Shown here one piece after another: positions 12,214 through 24,049 of a stretch of 64,000 bases of DNA (the first letter of the stretch is position 1; every line of letters begins with the position of its first letter). The translations under genes and the position numbers were made by a program. Source of the DNA: Poa pratensis (lineage: Eukaryota > Streptophyta > Magnoliopsida > Poales > Poaceae); contig CAMZMU010000111.1 of assembly GCA_947311845.1 (NCBI GenBank), positions 20,903,528-20,967,527 of the forward strand, read 5' to 3'. The notes beneath the pieces were generated by a model. That model saw nothing but the letters and a program-made list of their open reading frames with translations. It did no database searches and had not been told where the DNA came from.

Positions 12214-12998
12214 TACAAAAGGGTCGCCCCTCCAACAGGCAGCAAAAGCTAATCACTCGACAGGTGAACATGGCTGTCATGGCACCTCCTGCCGCCGAAT
12301 TTCTGAAGGGATCGGAAACCATCATAAGCTTCAGTCGAGAGGATCATCCCCCAGCTGTAGTTCGACCAGGGCACGCGGCTCTGGTACTCGACGCGCAAAT
12401 AGGAGGCTACGCCATGACCAAGGTCTTCATGGATGGAGGCAGCGGCATAAACATCATCTTCGCGGACACGCTCCGCAAAATGAACAGGTCAGTCGAAAAC
12501 CTCCCAAAATCTTCAAATACCTTCCACGGTATCGTTCCTGGCAAAGCAATTAGCCCAGAAGGCACCATACAACTCGACGTTACGTTCGGGGACAAAAGCC
12601 ACTTCAGGACAGAGTCGATTGAGTTCGAGGTCGTCGACTGGAAATCACAATACCATGCTATTCTTGGTCGCCCGACGTTTGCTCGATTCATGGCGGTGCC
12701 ACACTACGCGTACCTCACGCTGAAGATGCCAGGACCAAAGGGAGTCATCACTGTCCGTGGAAACTTTCAAAGGTCCGATGCTTGCGACCGCGAGTTCAGC
12801 AAAATCTCCGAGATGTTCGGGGTGGAAGAATCACTCGCCGACTTGGCGATTTCCAACGACCGCACACTCCTTCCGGAGCATAAGAAGTTGGCAGTCGACA
12901 GATCCTTCAATGCTACAAATGACACAAGGTCGCATCAGGTGCACCCGACCGATCCGTCCAAGACAGTCAACATATCTTCGAGCCTGCCTATCGCATAG
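12209..12998 (+). CDS. gypsy aspartic protease region of pol
   Basis: Retropepsin-like protease that would cleave the polyprotein. The active-site motif is FMDGGSGIN near 12427-12453, a DGGS variant usual in this gypsy group rather than DSGA. It is followed by a second-lobe-like YHAILGRP motif near 12651-12675. The frame stays open to TAG at 12996-12998, where it breaks just before the RT. No frame join to the downstream RT was seen without a change. Confidence 0.85.
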
Positions 12999-13061
12999 GA
13001 AGGCGCGCTCGTCGAATTCCTCCGTGAGAACTGGGAAATATTTGCGTGGTGTCCAGCCGAC

Positions 13062-14242
13062 ATGCCAGGTATTCCCAGGGAATTCGCCGAGCACTCTCTC
13101 CAATTGTTTCCAGATGCAAAGCCAGTCAAGCAAACGATGCGTCGAATCTCCGGCCCAAAGCGAACCGCAGTCGAATCTGAAGTCGACCGGTTACTCGCAG
13201 CAGGATTCATTAGGGAAATCAAGAAATCACAATGGGTGGCCAACCCCGTACTCGTAGAGAAGAAGCATACAGACATCCTTCGGATGTGCGTGGACTTCAC
13301 AGCGCTGAACAAGTGCTGTCCAAAGGATCACTTCCCGCTACCCCGAATCGACCAGATCGTCGACTCCACCGCCGGATGCGCACGACTCTCCTTTCTGGAT
13401 GCTTACTCAGGTTATCACCAGATAAGGATGAAGCAAGAAGACGAAGAAAAAACGGCGTTCATAACCCCACTCGGGGTCTACTGCTACACAACTATGCCCT
13501 TTGGGCTCAAAAACGCGGGTGCAACATACCAGCGCATGATGCAGGACTGCCTCAAAAAGCAAATCGGACGCAACGTCCAGGTCTACGTGGATGACATTGT
13601 CATTACCACAAGGGAAGAACACACACTACTCGACGATTTGAGGGAGACGTTCGCAAACCTCAAACGCTTCCATATCAAGCTCAATCCTAAGAAGTGCACG
13701 TTCGGCGTTCCAGCCGGGCAGCTCTAGGGTACCTAGTCTCTGCCCGTGGAATCGAAGCAGACCCGGAGAAAATACAGGCCATCCTCACAATGCAAAGGCC
13801 TTCAAAGCTTCACGATGTGCAGAAACTAGCAGGACGAGTAGCAGCGCTCAGTCGATTCATCAGCAAACTGGGTGAAAAGGCTCTACCATTCTATCGACTG
13901 ATGAAGAAGGCGGACAAGTTCGAGTGGACGCCAGAAGCTGAAGCAGCCTTCACAGATCTCAAGCGGATCCTCACAAGCCCTCCGATCCTCGTCGCACCTA
14001 AGGAACGGGAACCACTCTACCTGTATGTCTCGGCTACAAACAGGGTGGTGAGCACCGTACTGGTAGTCGAACGCATGGAGGAGGGGCACATCCAAAGCAT
14101 ACAACGTCCAGTCTACTACCTGAGCGAGGTTCTCTCCATATCAAAACAGCGGTACCCGCACTATCAAAAGCTGGCATACGCTGTATTCATGTCCTCAAGG
14201 AAGTTGACACACTACTTCACCGAGCACCGATCACCGTGGTAA
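13062..14242 (+). pseudogene. gypsy reverse transcriptase and degenerate RNase H
   Basis: Reverse transcriptase with its conserved blocks in order: RMCVDFTALN, LSFLDAYSGYHQI, FGLKNAGATYQRMM, and the catalytic YVDDIV at about 13584-13601. The frame breaks near 13725 and continues from about 13730 (GYLVSARGIEAD) through the thumb and connection. The first RNase H follows (YYLSEVLS, ASRKLTHYF), but its first catalytic aspartate position reads LYVSATN. Loss of activity in this first RNase H is a known property of Tat-lineage elements, which use the second one. Confidence 0.9.
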
Positions 14243-14748
14243 GTAACTCAGCAATCGGTGATATCCTCACAAACCCCAATGCAACGGGTCGAGTCGCAAA
14301 ATGGCTCATCGAGCTGGCTCCAAGAGACATCAAGTACGAGCACCCGAAGGCTATCAAAGCACAAGTCCTACCCGACTTCACAACCGAGTGGATAGAGGCC
14401 CAATTACCTGGAGCACCAGACGTGTCCAATTCCTGGACCATGTACTTCGATGGGTCCAAGAAACACGAAGGCGCAGGCGCAGGCGTCATCCTCATATCAC
14501 CAAAAGGGGACAAGCTACGTTATGTTTTGCAGATGGGATTCAAACTACCCTCCAATAACGAGGCTGAATACGAGGCTCTGATCCATGGCATGCGGATGGC
14601 AAAAGCACTTGGGTGCACTCGATTGATGATCTACGGCGACTCCAATCTCGTGGTGCAGCAAACAATGAAGGCCTGCGACGCAATCGCGGACAACATGATC
14701 GCTTATCGCGACCTGTACAACACACTGGAGGGCAGCTTCGAGGGCTGA
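14236..14748 (+). CDS. second, archaeal-type RNase H of the gypsy element
   Basis: Degrades the RNA strand during reverse transcription. It shows MYFDGSKK (first Asp), NNEAEYEAL (catalytic Glu) and IYGDSNLV (second Asp), the signature of the additional aRNH domain of plant Tat elements. It sits between the degenerate first RNase H and integrase, the expected place. The final DxxGR-like part reads on in another frame from 14750 (HIGRESNEEADMLAN), so a frame break falls within the domain. Confidence 0.85.
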   Translation: MVSNSAIGDILTNPNATGRVAKWLIELAPRDIKYEHPKAIKAQVLPDFTTEWIEAQLPGAPDVSNSWTMYFDGSKKHEGAGAGVILISPKGDKLRYVLQMGFKLPSNNEAEYEALIHGMRMAKALGCTRLMIYGDSNLVVQQTMKACDAIADNMIAYRDLYNTLEGSFEG

Positions 14749-14963
14749 GTTGAGGCACATAGGAAGGGAAAGTAACGAAGAAGCAGACATGCTAGCCAAT
14801 CTTGGCTCAACTGGCGCACAAATTCCACCTGGTGTCTTCCTCGAGCGCATCGAACACAGATCTATCAAGGAGAAACGAGAGCCTCCTCCGTCGACTACGC
14901 CAGCCAAAAGCAAAGCGCCAGCACAGAGGACCCCCCAGTCGAGGTACTCCTCATTGAGCCAAC

Positions 14964-16192
14964 TTGGACTCAACCTTTTCTGGCTTACATACTCCGCGCG
15001 AGCTACCAGATGACATAACCGAGTCCCGACGCGTGACTCGAAGATCAAAAGCATACACCGTTATCAACGGCGAGTTATACAAGCGCAGCATATCAGGTAT
15101 GTTCCAAAGATGCATCGCATTCGAAGATGGCCAAGCCATACTTCGAGATATTCATGCAGGTACCTGTGGGCATCACGCCAGCAGTCGATCACTCGTAGCC
15201 AAAGCCTTTCGCGCAGGGTTTTACTGGCCTACAGCACTCAAAGACGCGGAGGACATAGTCAAAAGGTGCGTCGGCTGCCAGAAATTCGCAACAAGGCCGC
15301 ACGCACCCGCATCGGCGTTGAAGACATACCGCTGGCCTGGCCTTTCGCCCAATGGGGGCTCGATATGGTTGGGCCACTCAAAAAATCATCGCATGGCGGG
15401 CATACTCACCTACTGGTGGCAGTCGACAAGTTCACAAAGTGGATCGAGGCGGTCCCCATCACAAATTCGACTGCTACTACGGCAGTCAACTTCATAAAGA
15501 GCATCATCTACCGCTTCGGTGTCCCAAACAGTATCATCACTGATAACGGCACAAACTTCACGGCTGAGGAGTTCAAAACCTTCTGCAAAGAGCAGGACAT
15601 TACGCTCAACTACGCATCCGTGGCGCATCCACAATCCAATGGCCAAGTCGAAAAGGCCAATGGACTTGTGACGAGTGGGATCAAGAAGCGCCTCCTGGTG
15701 CCACTCAAAAGAGCTGCGGGTGCTTGGGTCGAAGAACTACCATCTGTGCTATGGAGCCTACGCACAACTCCCAACACTTCTACGCAGTTCACCCCATTCT
15801 TCATGGTCTATGGTGCAGAGGCAATTCTGCCATCAGATGTAAGGTTCAATGCGCCACGAGTTGAAGCATACAATGAAGAAGACGCGAAGAAGCACTCGAA
15901 GACGCAGTCGACTTGCTCGATGAGCGCGCGACACGGCCTTGGCCCGCACAGCTGTTTACCAGCAGGATTCGCAACTACCATAGCCGTCGACTGCGAACCA
16001 GGTCCTTCGTCGTTGGCGACCTGGTTCTTCGACTGAAGCAAAAGAAGGTGCACAAGCTCGCTTCCCCATGGGAGGTCCCTTCATCATCACGGAGGTCCTT
16101 GGTGGAGGCGCATATCGACTGAAGCACGCGAAGACAGGCGAACTCTCTCATAATCCTTGGAACGTTGCGCATCTGCGCCGTTTCTACGCATA
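14964..16192 (+). pseudogene. gypsy integrase, frameshifted
   Basis: Inserts the cDNA into the genome. The zinc-binding HHCC region is visible (GTCGHHASSRSL ... CVGCQKF, about 15160-15290). The catalytic core follows in a different frame with WGLDMVGPL (first Asp), IITDNGTNF (second Asp) and HPQSNGQVEKANG (Glu). The C-terminal part shifts frame again after about 15880 and ends near 16190 (TAA at 16191-16193). At least two frame breaks. Confidence 0.88.
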
Positions 16193-16406
16193 AAGTGCTC
16201 ACAGTCATACAATGTAATAGGCTATATGTCGGATGGCTGCAGGTTTCAGACGCGCTCTTTTCCTTACCAGGGTACCTAAGGGGACTGGAAGGTTTTTAAT
16301 GAGGCGGCCTGCAGCCTAACATTCAAAAGAGGAATAAAATCAATGTTCCTTCGACTTCTTTGTGGCTACTACCCGCATAATTCATACCTTAACCGCACCC
16401 GAAACC

Positions 16407-16681
16407 CTCGGGGGCTGTGTTATCGATCAAATGAGCTCTCGCTCTTGCAGAAACACAATGCCTTAGCCGCACCCGAATGCTCGGGGGCTGCGTAACAAGG
16501 ATCCAAACAAAGAACACAAAAACTCTGCAGCCGCACTCGAATACTCGGGGGCTGCACAGTCATTGGTTCACAACCAACACATATTTCACAAACCCCGCTC
16601 GACTGACTCGGGGGCTCGACAAAAAATCAAAGTATACAAACTATACAATATACAAAGAGTCAAAAATTACACTCGGGGGCT
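16407..16681 (+). repeat. array of polypurine-tract-like motifs downstream of pol
   Basis: Five exact copies of CTCGGGGGCT start at 16407, 16480, 16544, 16607 and 16672, spaced 63-73 bp apart. Most are preceded by CCGCACNCGAA-like or CGACTGA-like sequence. The same decamer occurs at 29881 and at 30485, where it is the true polypurine tract just before the 3' LTR at 30497. Confidence 0.85.
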
Positions 16682-18668
16682 GCCCCCTATACAAAAATTG
16701 CACTCGCAAACTATTCTAATCCTCAGGCTCGTCCTTTACGGGCAGCTCGGGACCGCAAAGCTGTTCGCGAGTGCACTCGATTAGTGTCTCCGCAGCTTGG
16801 ATCGTGTCATCCAGGTCTTTTTGTTCGAGAACCTCTCCGGCTGCAGGTGTCCGCAACACCAACCTTGGTTTTCGACTACGCATATACGCCATTGCAGCGT
16901 TGGCTCCAATCACAAGTCTCTGAGACAGCAACTCTCGAATGGGATTTGTTTGACGGAAGATGTTCAACAGCACGAATCCCTTGTGGTTGTGGCCCCGAAG
17001 GAAAAAGAGTCTCGTTCAGGCGAATAAACGCTGCCCGGCATAACTCCAGCAGTTCAGCACTTCGCCAGACGCGATCCTTCAGGGTGGCGAGTATGCGGGC
17101 ATGGTACCTATCAAGCCAAAAGTGTTGACGCCCAGTCGTAGGGTCGTCAACCACGCTATCCAGACGCCCTTCCACGCGAATCTTTTCAGCCTGGAAGTTG
17201 TCGACAAAGCCTACAAACACGGGCGCACCAGTCAGATCAAAAGGACAAAGCTACGCAAAAAGCTTGTAAACAGAGCAAGACTCGAACTTACACTCGAGTT
17301 GCCTGTTCACAAGATCCATCTCCCCGAGCACATATTCCTCGCGTTGGGTGGCCAACGCGGGTCTGCCCTCAATCGATTCAGCTCAGCCTGGGCGTCCTTC
17401 AGATCTTGCTCCATTCTCACAAATTTGGCCTTCATATACTCCATCACCTTGGCATCATTTGCCACCTGACCCTGGGATCGGGTGGTGATTGGAGCCTGCG
17501 AGGAACTAGTCGCAGTAGCAGGTTCTCGTGACTGTTCAAAGAGCATAATCACAAACACAAAGTTTGTGTCAGAAGCTAAAACTCATGTCATAAGCATACA
17601 ACTCTTCGAGTGAAAGACATTAGCAAAAGACTTTGCATAAACAAGGTAGCACAAACAAAGCGCAGACTCGCGCAGTTCAGAAGGTATCATTACAAGGCAT
17701 AAAAAAGCAAAAGGGTACAGCTACCCTAAACCTAAGATTCGATTTCCTAAGCAGACGATTGGCAGTCTCGAGTGCCCGGCGCTCCATGGTGTTCATAAAA
17801 ACTTCGGCCAGTCGCGCGGCGGCTCCGCTCACCCCCTTCAGGAAATGGGCTTCCCATCTGGCTTCTGAGGGAACGCAGACAGTGCTGCCTCATAGTCGCA
17901 ATCTATCCCATGTCCCATAAGAAGCTTGATGGTGGACTCGGATCCGCGTACCGTGTTGGCGCGAGCGAAACCCGCCATGGTGGACGTCCCGGGGCCAAAC
18001 ACGTTGGCGAAGTCATCCACCGTCGACGGCACTACGCCAGTCGGGAACACCACTTGGTATACAGCGCCAAGTGTGCTCGTCGATTTGGCGAGTGCTTCTT
18101 TCGCCTGGTTGCATAGAGCGCCTAAGCCGCCCACAGCCTGTTCCAGCGAAAGATCGTCACTCGCCACGTCCGCAGAGGCCGGTGCGCCAACAGCTTCTGC
18201 ACAATTCAAAACAGGCATAAGTCATTTTATGACACTCGACAAGTTATATCGTCATATCAAAAGGAGAAAAGATTACTCACCTCCCATGGCCTGCGCGAGT
18301 GCCGCGAGCTGGTCAGCATATCTCGCTCGCGTGCAGCGGCTGAGTTGGTGGCGGCAGCCAGCTCTTTCTTCGACTCTTCGCGCTGCGCGGCGAGTGCGTC
18401 TTCCAGCTCCTTCTTCTCGCCTGGCCCAGCAAAATCACGTGCATTCAATACTCGACAAAATCAAGCATTGCAAAAAGAAGTTGGCAAAACAAAAGCAAAA
18501 AGGAGAACTCACGACTGAGCCGCTCGAGCTCGGCGCGCATGGTGTCCCTCTCCTGCTCCACCTGGACATAAGCCTTGGCAGAATCTGCCAAGGTGTGGTA
18601 GAAGGGCTGCGAGCACACGAATTCAGCAAAAATCCAAAACCTTGACAGGCCTACAAATAAACGGGTTA

Positions 18669-18970
18669 CACTACAACAGGACATAGCTTTGGTAACACAA
18701 TCATGTAACACACAGAAAAATATGTTACAGGTAAAATTTCAGTAACACATCAATTGTGCTACAACGACAGATAGTAACACAAGCTATCCAAGGCCCAAAA
18801 TTGTGTTACGGAGATATTGACCAAGTAACATATAAATATGTGTTGTAAGTAATGTGTTACAGTAATATTGACATGGTAACATATAAAATATGGTTGGTGG
18901 GAATGTGTTACAAACTTTCCTGAGAGTAACACATAATCATGTGTTAATCCATAGTGTTACGGGCTCAATT
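18669..18970. repeat. left subterminal repeat array of the CACTA element
   Basis: Multiple GTAACAC or GTGTTAC motifs in both orientations within 300 bp of the terminus (near 18692, 18707, 18735, 18772, 18814, 18850, 18905 and 18950). Confidence 0.85.
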
Positions 18971-19365
18971 ATAGAGGGCGATACAAAAATAAAATCAGAT
19001 GCATCTTTATATCACAATTATCTTAACACATAGCATCCCCGTGTTTTTTAACAGAAATAATAAATAGCCTTTTTGACGTATACGATACAAAACAAAATAC
19101 AGTTCGGTTTACCAAACTATTTTGACCCGGCTTCAGTAAATATCAAATTAACTAATTTTGACGTGAATTGTAGTTTGACTCGACGAGCATACATGCCAAA
19201 TGCTCTCAGTTTAAATTAATCATATAAGTAAAGTACTTGTGAGTCAATACTCATGAAGGGGCGGAAGACCGGCAACAAACTGAGATCATAATTGTTAATT
19301 TAAAGGCAAAGCATAAGCTAATTGTTGAATTGTACATTAGTACAACTAGAAGCATCAAGCAAGTA

Positions 19366-19525
19366 CTCGCTCTGTATTAAAATATAAGACTTTCTATCAA
19401 CTTTGCACTCACATGTATCTAGACATATTTTAGTGCAAGATTCACATGAACCTTTCACTAAAACATGTCTAGATACTTGTGTGTGGAAAATTGGTAGGAA
19501 GTCTTATATTTTGATACAGAGGGAG
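19366..19525. mobile_element. Stowaway MITE inside the CACTA element
   Basis: 160-bp element with ends CTCGCTCTGTATTAAAATAT and ATATTTTGATACAGAGGGAG. TA duplications lie at 19364-19365 and 19526-19527. The long inverted ends include AAGACTT and its complement. Confidence 0.85.
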
Positions 19526-21719
19526 TACTAACCAGTAGGTTTAGTAAACGAGTGATGTACTAGCGCAAAATGAAGGAAAGACAGTTGTCTTGTGCTAATA
19601 ATAGTTTTTCCCTGGACACCAATCGCACACTCACAGTAGTGCTCCATACACCACGAGTATCGTTCGTAGCTGTAACTGAAGTCACTTAAACATCAACAAT
19701 ATTACAACAAGATCTGCAGCAAGCAAACTAGCGGTCGTGCCAAGCATGCAACGCCCAACTAACAGGGCGGCAAGACAGCCAGCACCAAGCTGCAAGTGCA
19801 GGGCACATAACGGCCAGCGCCCTGCTGCAAGTACAAGACACAGATCACACACGCACATGCTGGTTCACAAGACAAACAAGATAACGTGCCCAGGTTTTCA
19901 AACCAAGCAAACATCCCAAATAAATCAAACATCCATTTCAAAAAGGAGTAGTTCAGTTTACAAGATGGTAAATCTGACATAATACTTCTTTGACAAATAG
20001 TTTATTTATTCCCTACGAAAATCTGTCATACAGGTTCAAATAGCAAAAACTATGCAAACATAGAAGTTCGCTAATAGAACGCATAACTTCATCCATCGGT
20101 TCAGAACAATTCTTCTAATCTTCACTTGCAAAATTTCCTGAAAATTAAGATTCAAGGAAGCGTTTGAGCAAGTTCATTACAAATCAGAAGAGTTGAGTTA
20201 AATTCAATACATATATAGGCTGTAACTGTAATATACTGTTAACTTAATACTACCTTATAATAGAAAATGAGAGCAAGGCAGGAGTTGTTTGAAGCAGGAG
20301 TAATGTTGCCAGAATGCTCGGCAGATCAAGGACTTCTATGTTGGGTTACAAAAAACTGAAACTGCTAGGAGTATGTCTCAGAGTGATCGACAATTAGCAA
20401 AGTTCCTCTTACAAATTAGTCAACCCTCATTTTCTTGTTCCCAACTGAGCTAAGGAAGCAAAGTTTATGGTTTGAACAATTATATTAAATGCCTTGTAAT
20501 ATTTGATTGCATGAATAGGGATTATAGACCAAATGCAAGTTAGCCCTGAAAATGACAATTCGGTGATGCCCGGACATGTCCGTAACAACTCAGTACAAGA
20601 GGAAATGTCAGCGTGTATACAAACTAGCTAAGCAGTATGTGCTATGTTCTTATGTGTCCAACGGACGCCATGGACAGCTGAATTAGTTTTGGGGGACGCC
20701 TCGGATACGTGATTTAGCTAATGTGGCTTATACCAGGAAACGACATGCATCTCTAGGAAAACGAAGATTCAGTAAAAAAAAGTATCTTTATTAAGAGGAG
20801 AACATGATCTGATATAGCTTCAGATAAGAAGCACTTAAGCTTCAAAAACAAGAAAAAGACACAGGGCCAAGTACAGAGCTACTGCTAAATATCTTAATAA
20901 TTAATTATTTCTGTGGTGGATGACATTTTGCATGATATTATCAACCAAGTGTCAGGACAGTAAGGATGAAGTACTATAATTACCGTAATCCACAATGACA
21001 ACATCCATGGAAAATATAGACCGAGAAACTGAAAAGCAATAAAGAAACCCAAAAATTGGGTTTGTTTGCTGAATGGCAGACCTCATTACTTCGAATTCTA
21101 AAGGGCTATAAGCTCACTTTACGGCTTTACGCACACAGACGATATAGATAAAACCAAAAGACCTGTGCGGCTAAAGAACGGCAAGAACATACAATGATTC
21201 TTAATGTCCTGCAAACTCATCTTTCTCTTCAGGTAAGATTACAGTATATATAATCATGAAAATGTTGCTCACAGATGGAATTACCCGTATATGATTTTTC
21301 TCAACTGTTCTTCATTGATCAAAGCACTACTGTTGACATCCACCATTGTTCCTTTCTGATCATCGAATTAACTAAGACGTACTATTACGTTTTATTTCCT
21401 GCATCATGTCTTCACGATGGAGCAGGACGAGTATACCAAGAAGAAATTAACTGGAGATATCTATAGAGAGATGGGCACATGCCGTGACCACTACAAAATG
21501 ATATTTAAAACTAAAAATAAATCAAATGGTTTCAGCAGTCCTAAACAGAAGATAAGATCTAGATCAGATGGTTTCTATCAAATCAATCTAGAACAGAACA
21601 TAAGCAACCATAGCACCATAGTTATCAGCATAATGATAGATACATCAGGGTGAAGATTCAAAACAGGGATATATATGAACTTGAAGGGGGCGTACTGACC
21701 ATCATCAGAAAGGTTACCT

Positions 21720-22040
21720 CTAAGCAATTGATCTCACGAATTCAAATCGTGATGGAATTCGTGTTGTCAGCACAAACGCGCCCGCGTCGGCGTCCTTCGA
21801 GAGAAGTACCCGCGGCGGCGAGGTTCTAGGACCCGGCGAGCTGCTGCTGTATCGGAGGCTGAGAGCCTGAGAGAGGGCAGGAGCCGGCCGGGAGGAGGAC
21901 GGTGAGTGCGTGAAGAGTTGAGGCCGCAGCAGGATCTGGGGGCACCGCCCAAGAGTCGGCGGGCGAGCTCGAGGCGCCGGGGGAATCTCACCTGGCGGCG
22001 GTGAATCGAGTGGGGGAGGCGGCTGGGTGGGCACGGGCCA
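21720..22040 (-). other. GC-rich gene-like fragment captured in the CACTA element
   Basis: An isolated GC-rich block in AT-rich surroundings. On the minus strand it is open for about 104 codons with a Pro/Ser/Arg-rich translation and is followed by a donor-like GGTAACC near 21715. This resembles the 5' UTR or first exon of a grass gene. No protein family recognised. Transduplicated gene pieces are common in CACTA elements, so capture is the likely explanation. Confidence 0.4.
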
Positions 22041-22272
22041 ATCTTTTTCCTAACCTAGGCCAAATAAGATTTGGGTGCCCACTAATATGAAACGTTTCAT
22101 GTGGGGCGACTACTCATATAAAGTTTAGGTGATCTAGATTTGTATGTAAATTATTCATAGCTCGAATTGTGATAGAAGATACTATATGAGTTAGTGCACG
22201 CGAGGATAGAGCTTGGTTCGAGTCCTTCCCTTACAATATATACTTTTATTATTTTTAATAAATTTTGTGAAA

Positions 22273-22618
22273 CCCTTCATATACATATTTTTTTAACGAA
22301 TTGTGTGAAATAAGTAGAAAGATATGTCATTTTTTAGAATCATTTAAATTGTTTTGCATCATAAAATTTTTAAATATTCAATACAAAGAAATTTGACTGT
22401 CTAATAATATTTTCACAATTAATTCCTCCAATAAATACAACCAGATTATTTTGCACTTTGTTAGCACCATGTGAAACCCTTCATATACATATTTTTTTAA
22501 CGAATTGTGTGAAATAAGTAAAACGATATGTCAATTTTTTAGAATAATTTAAATTATTTTGCATCATAAACATTTTAAATATTCAATATAAAGAATTTTG
22601 ACTGTGTAAAAATATTTT
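22273..22618 (+). repeat. two-copy direct duplication, about 145 bp, period 203 bp
   Basis: 22273-22414 and 22476-22618 share CCCTTCATATACATATTTTT, ACGAATTGTGTGAAATAAGT, GCATCATAAA and AATATTCAATA in order, with about ten differences. AT-rich, non-coding, inside the CACTA element. Confidence 0.75.
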
Positions 22619-23330
22619 CTCGCTAAAAGGAGTTCTCACTGAAAGAGTTCTCACTAAAGGAGTCCTCGCTATAGGAGTTATCTCATTTGATGGACCACCT
22701 ATTAGTGTGGTAGATATCAGCTCCATTTCTTCTGACAGAAAAGGAGTCGTCAATAAAGCGGACGACTCAAAAGGAGTCGGCATAAAAAAGACTTAGCCAA
22801 AACTGACTACCCAGAAATCTAAGCGATGTCGGAGCAAGAAGGATTTGGTAGCCAGCTGAATTTGGGACTCGCGAGATGCCCAAGGACCTAGAAATCAAGT
22901 CCATTCAAGATCGAAAGGAAGGCAAGTTTGAGGTCAACACGAAAGAAAAAACGGTGACTTGCTAAAGGAGTCGGAAAAGGACACTTGGGTCCAGGTTCAG
23001 CACGAGACCGACCAAAACCTGCCTAGTTTTAGAGATAGAATCCGACTTAGACTGCGAATTGTAATCCTTGTAGAAGTCCTTTGCTTGTACGAGAAGTCTA
23101 TCCGCCTCATATGTATGTGAGAGCTGATGGCAGATTAAAATTAAGCAAACAATCGATATATCAATACAACCCTACTTTTTACTTCATTTTTCCTTGTTAA
23201 TACTTCTGTTATTCGGCGACTCCTTTTGAATTTCATCGAATATCAACAATCGAACCCCGGAGCGGCCAAGTCCGGTCGGGTTCAACCAATCGTCGCCAGC
23301 TTCCTTTGATGGGCTTCCCAAAGGGCTGGT
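22619..23330 (+). repeat. possible LTR-retrotransposon remnant
   Basis: Repeated AAAGGAGTC phrases, then a TTGTAATCCTTGTAG and AATCGATATATCAATACAA stretch that resembles the transcribed end of a grass LTR. No matching second LTR, target duplication or coding domain was found. Confidence 0.3.
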
Positions 23331-24049
23331 GCGTCTGGTATAGAAGCGCATGCTTCCTATTTTGACAGTGCACATTAGACTAGTGCAACAAGCATAACAT
23401 CTAATGCCATGACACTGCAATTCATGGCGACGAAAGGCTATGACGGAGTTTGAAGAACGTTGTACACTAGTGTAGTCTAAACATGCACAAAGTTTATTAC
23501 AAAATCTGCTCATATATGACCACCGAAATAGAAAACTTACAACATGAAATTTGTGCGGAACATTGAGATGAAGCTACACTTTGAAGGAAAATTTAAAATG
23601 GTCGACCGAGTGCGAAGAATTTGACAAAATTCTTTAATAAATGGTGCAAACTTCTGTCGAAAATTAAGAATCTAGAGTACACGAAACTCGAAACGAATTA
23701 CGAAAGTTGTACGTTTGTTTTGCCTTTTTTTCATAGGTCATAAACATGTTTTTTTCGTGAAACGTTTTGTGCTAACATTAAATATTATGATGTATATCTG
23801 AAAAATCATTTGAAATATTTTGACATTTTGAAAAATAGATTTGTTTTTACATAACCCGTGACCAGAAACGCATAGATCTGAACTCCTTTTCACACAAAAA
23901 TTAATTTCCCTCAATCGTTCCAGTTATTTTGGTGCGAGGAAAAATCAAATTCATTTCCCTCCATCGGTCCGGTTATTTAGTCGAAAGGCAAAACCAGTGG
24001 AGGGAAAATTTTAACTATTCCCGCTGAAATACATTTTTCTCTCTATTAA

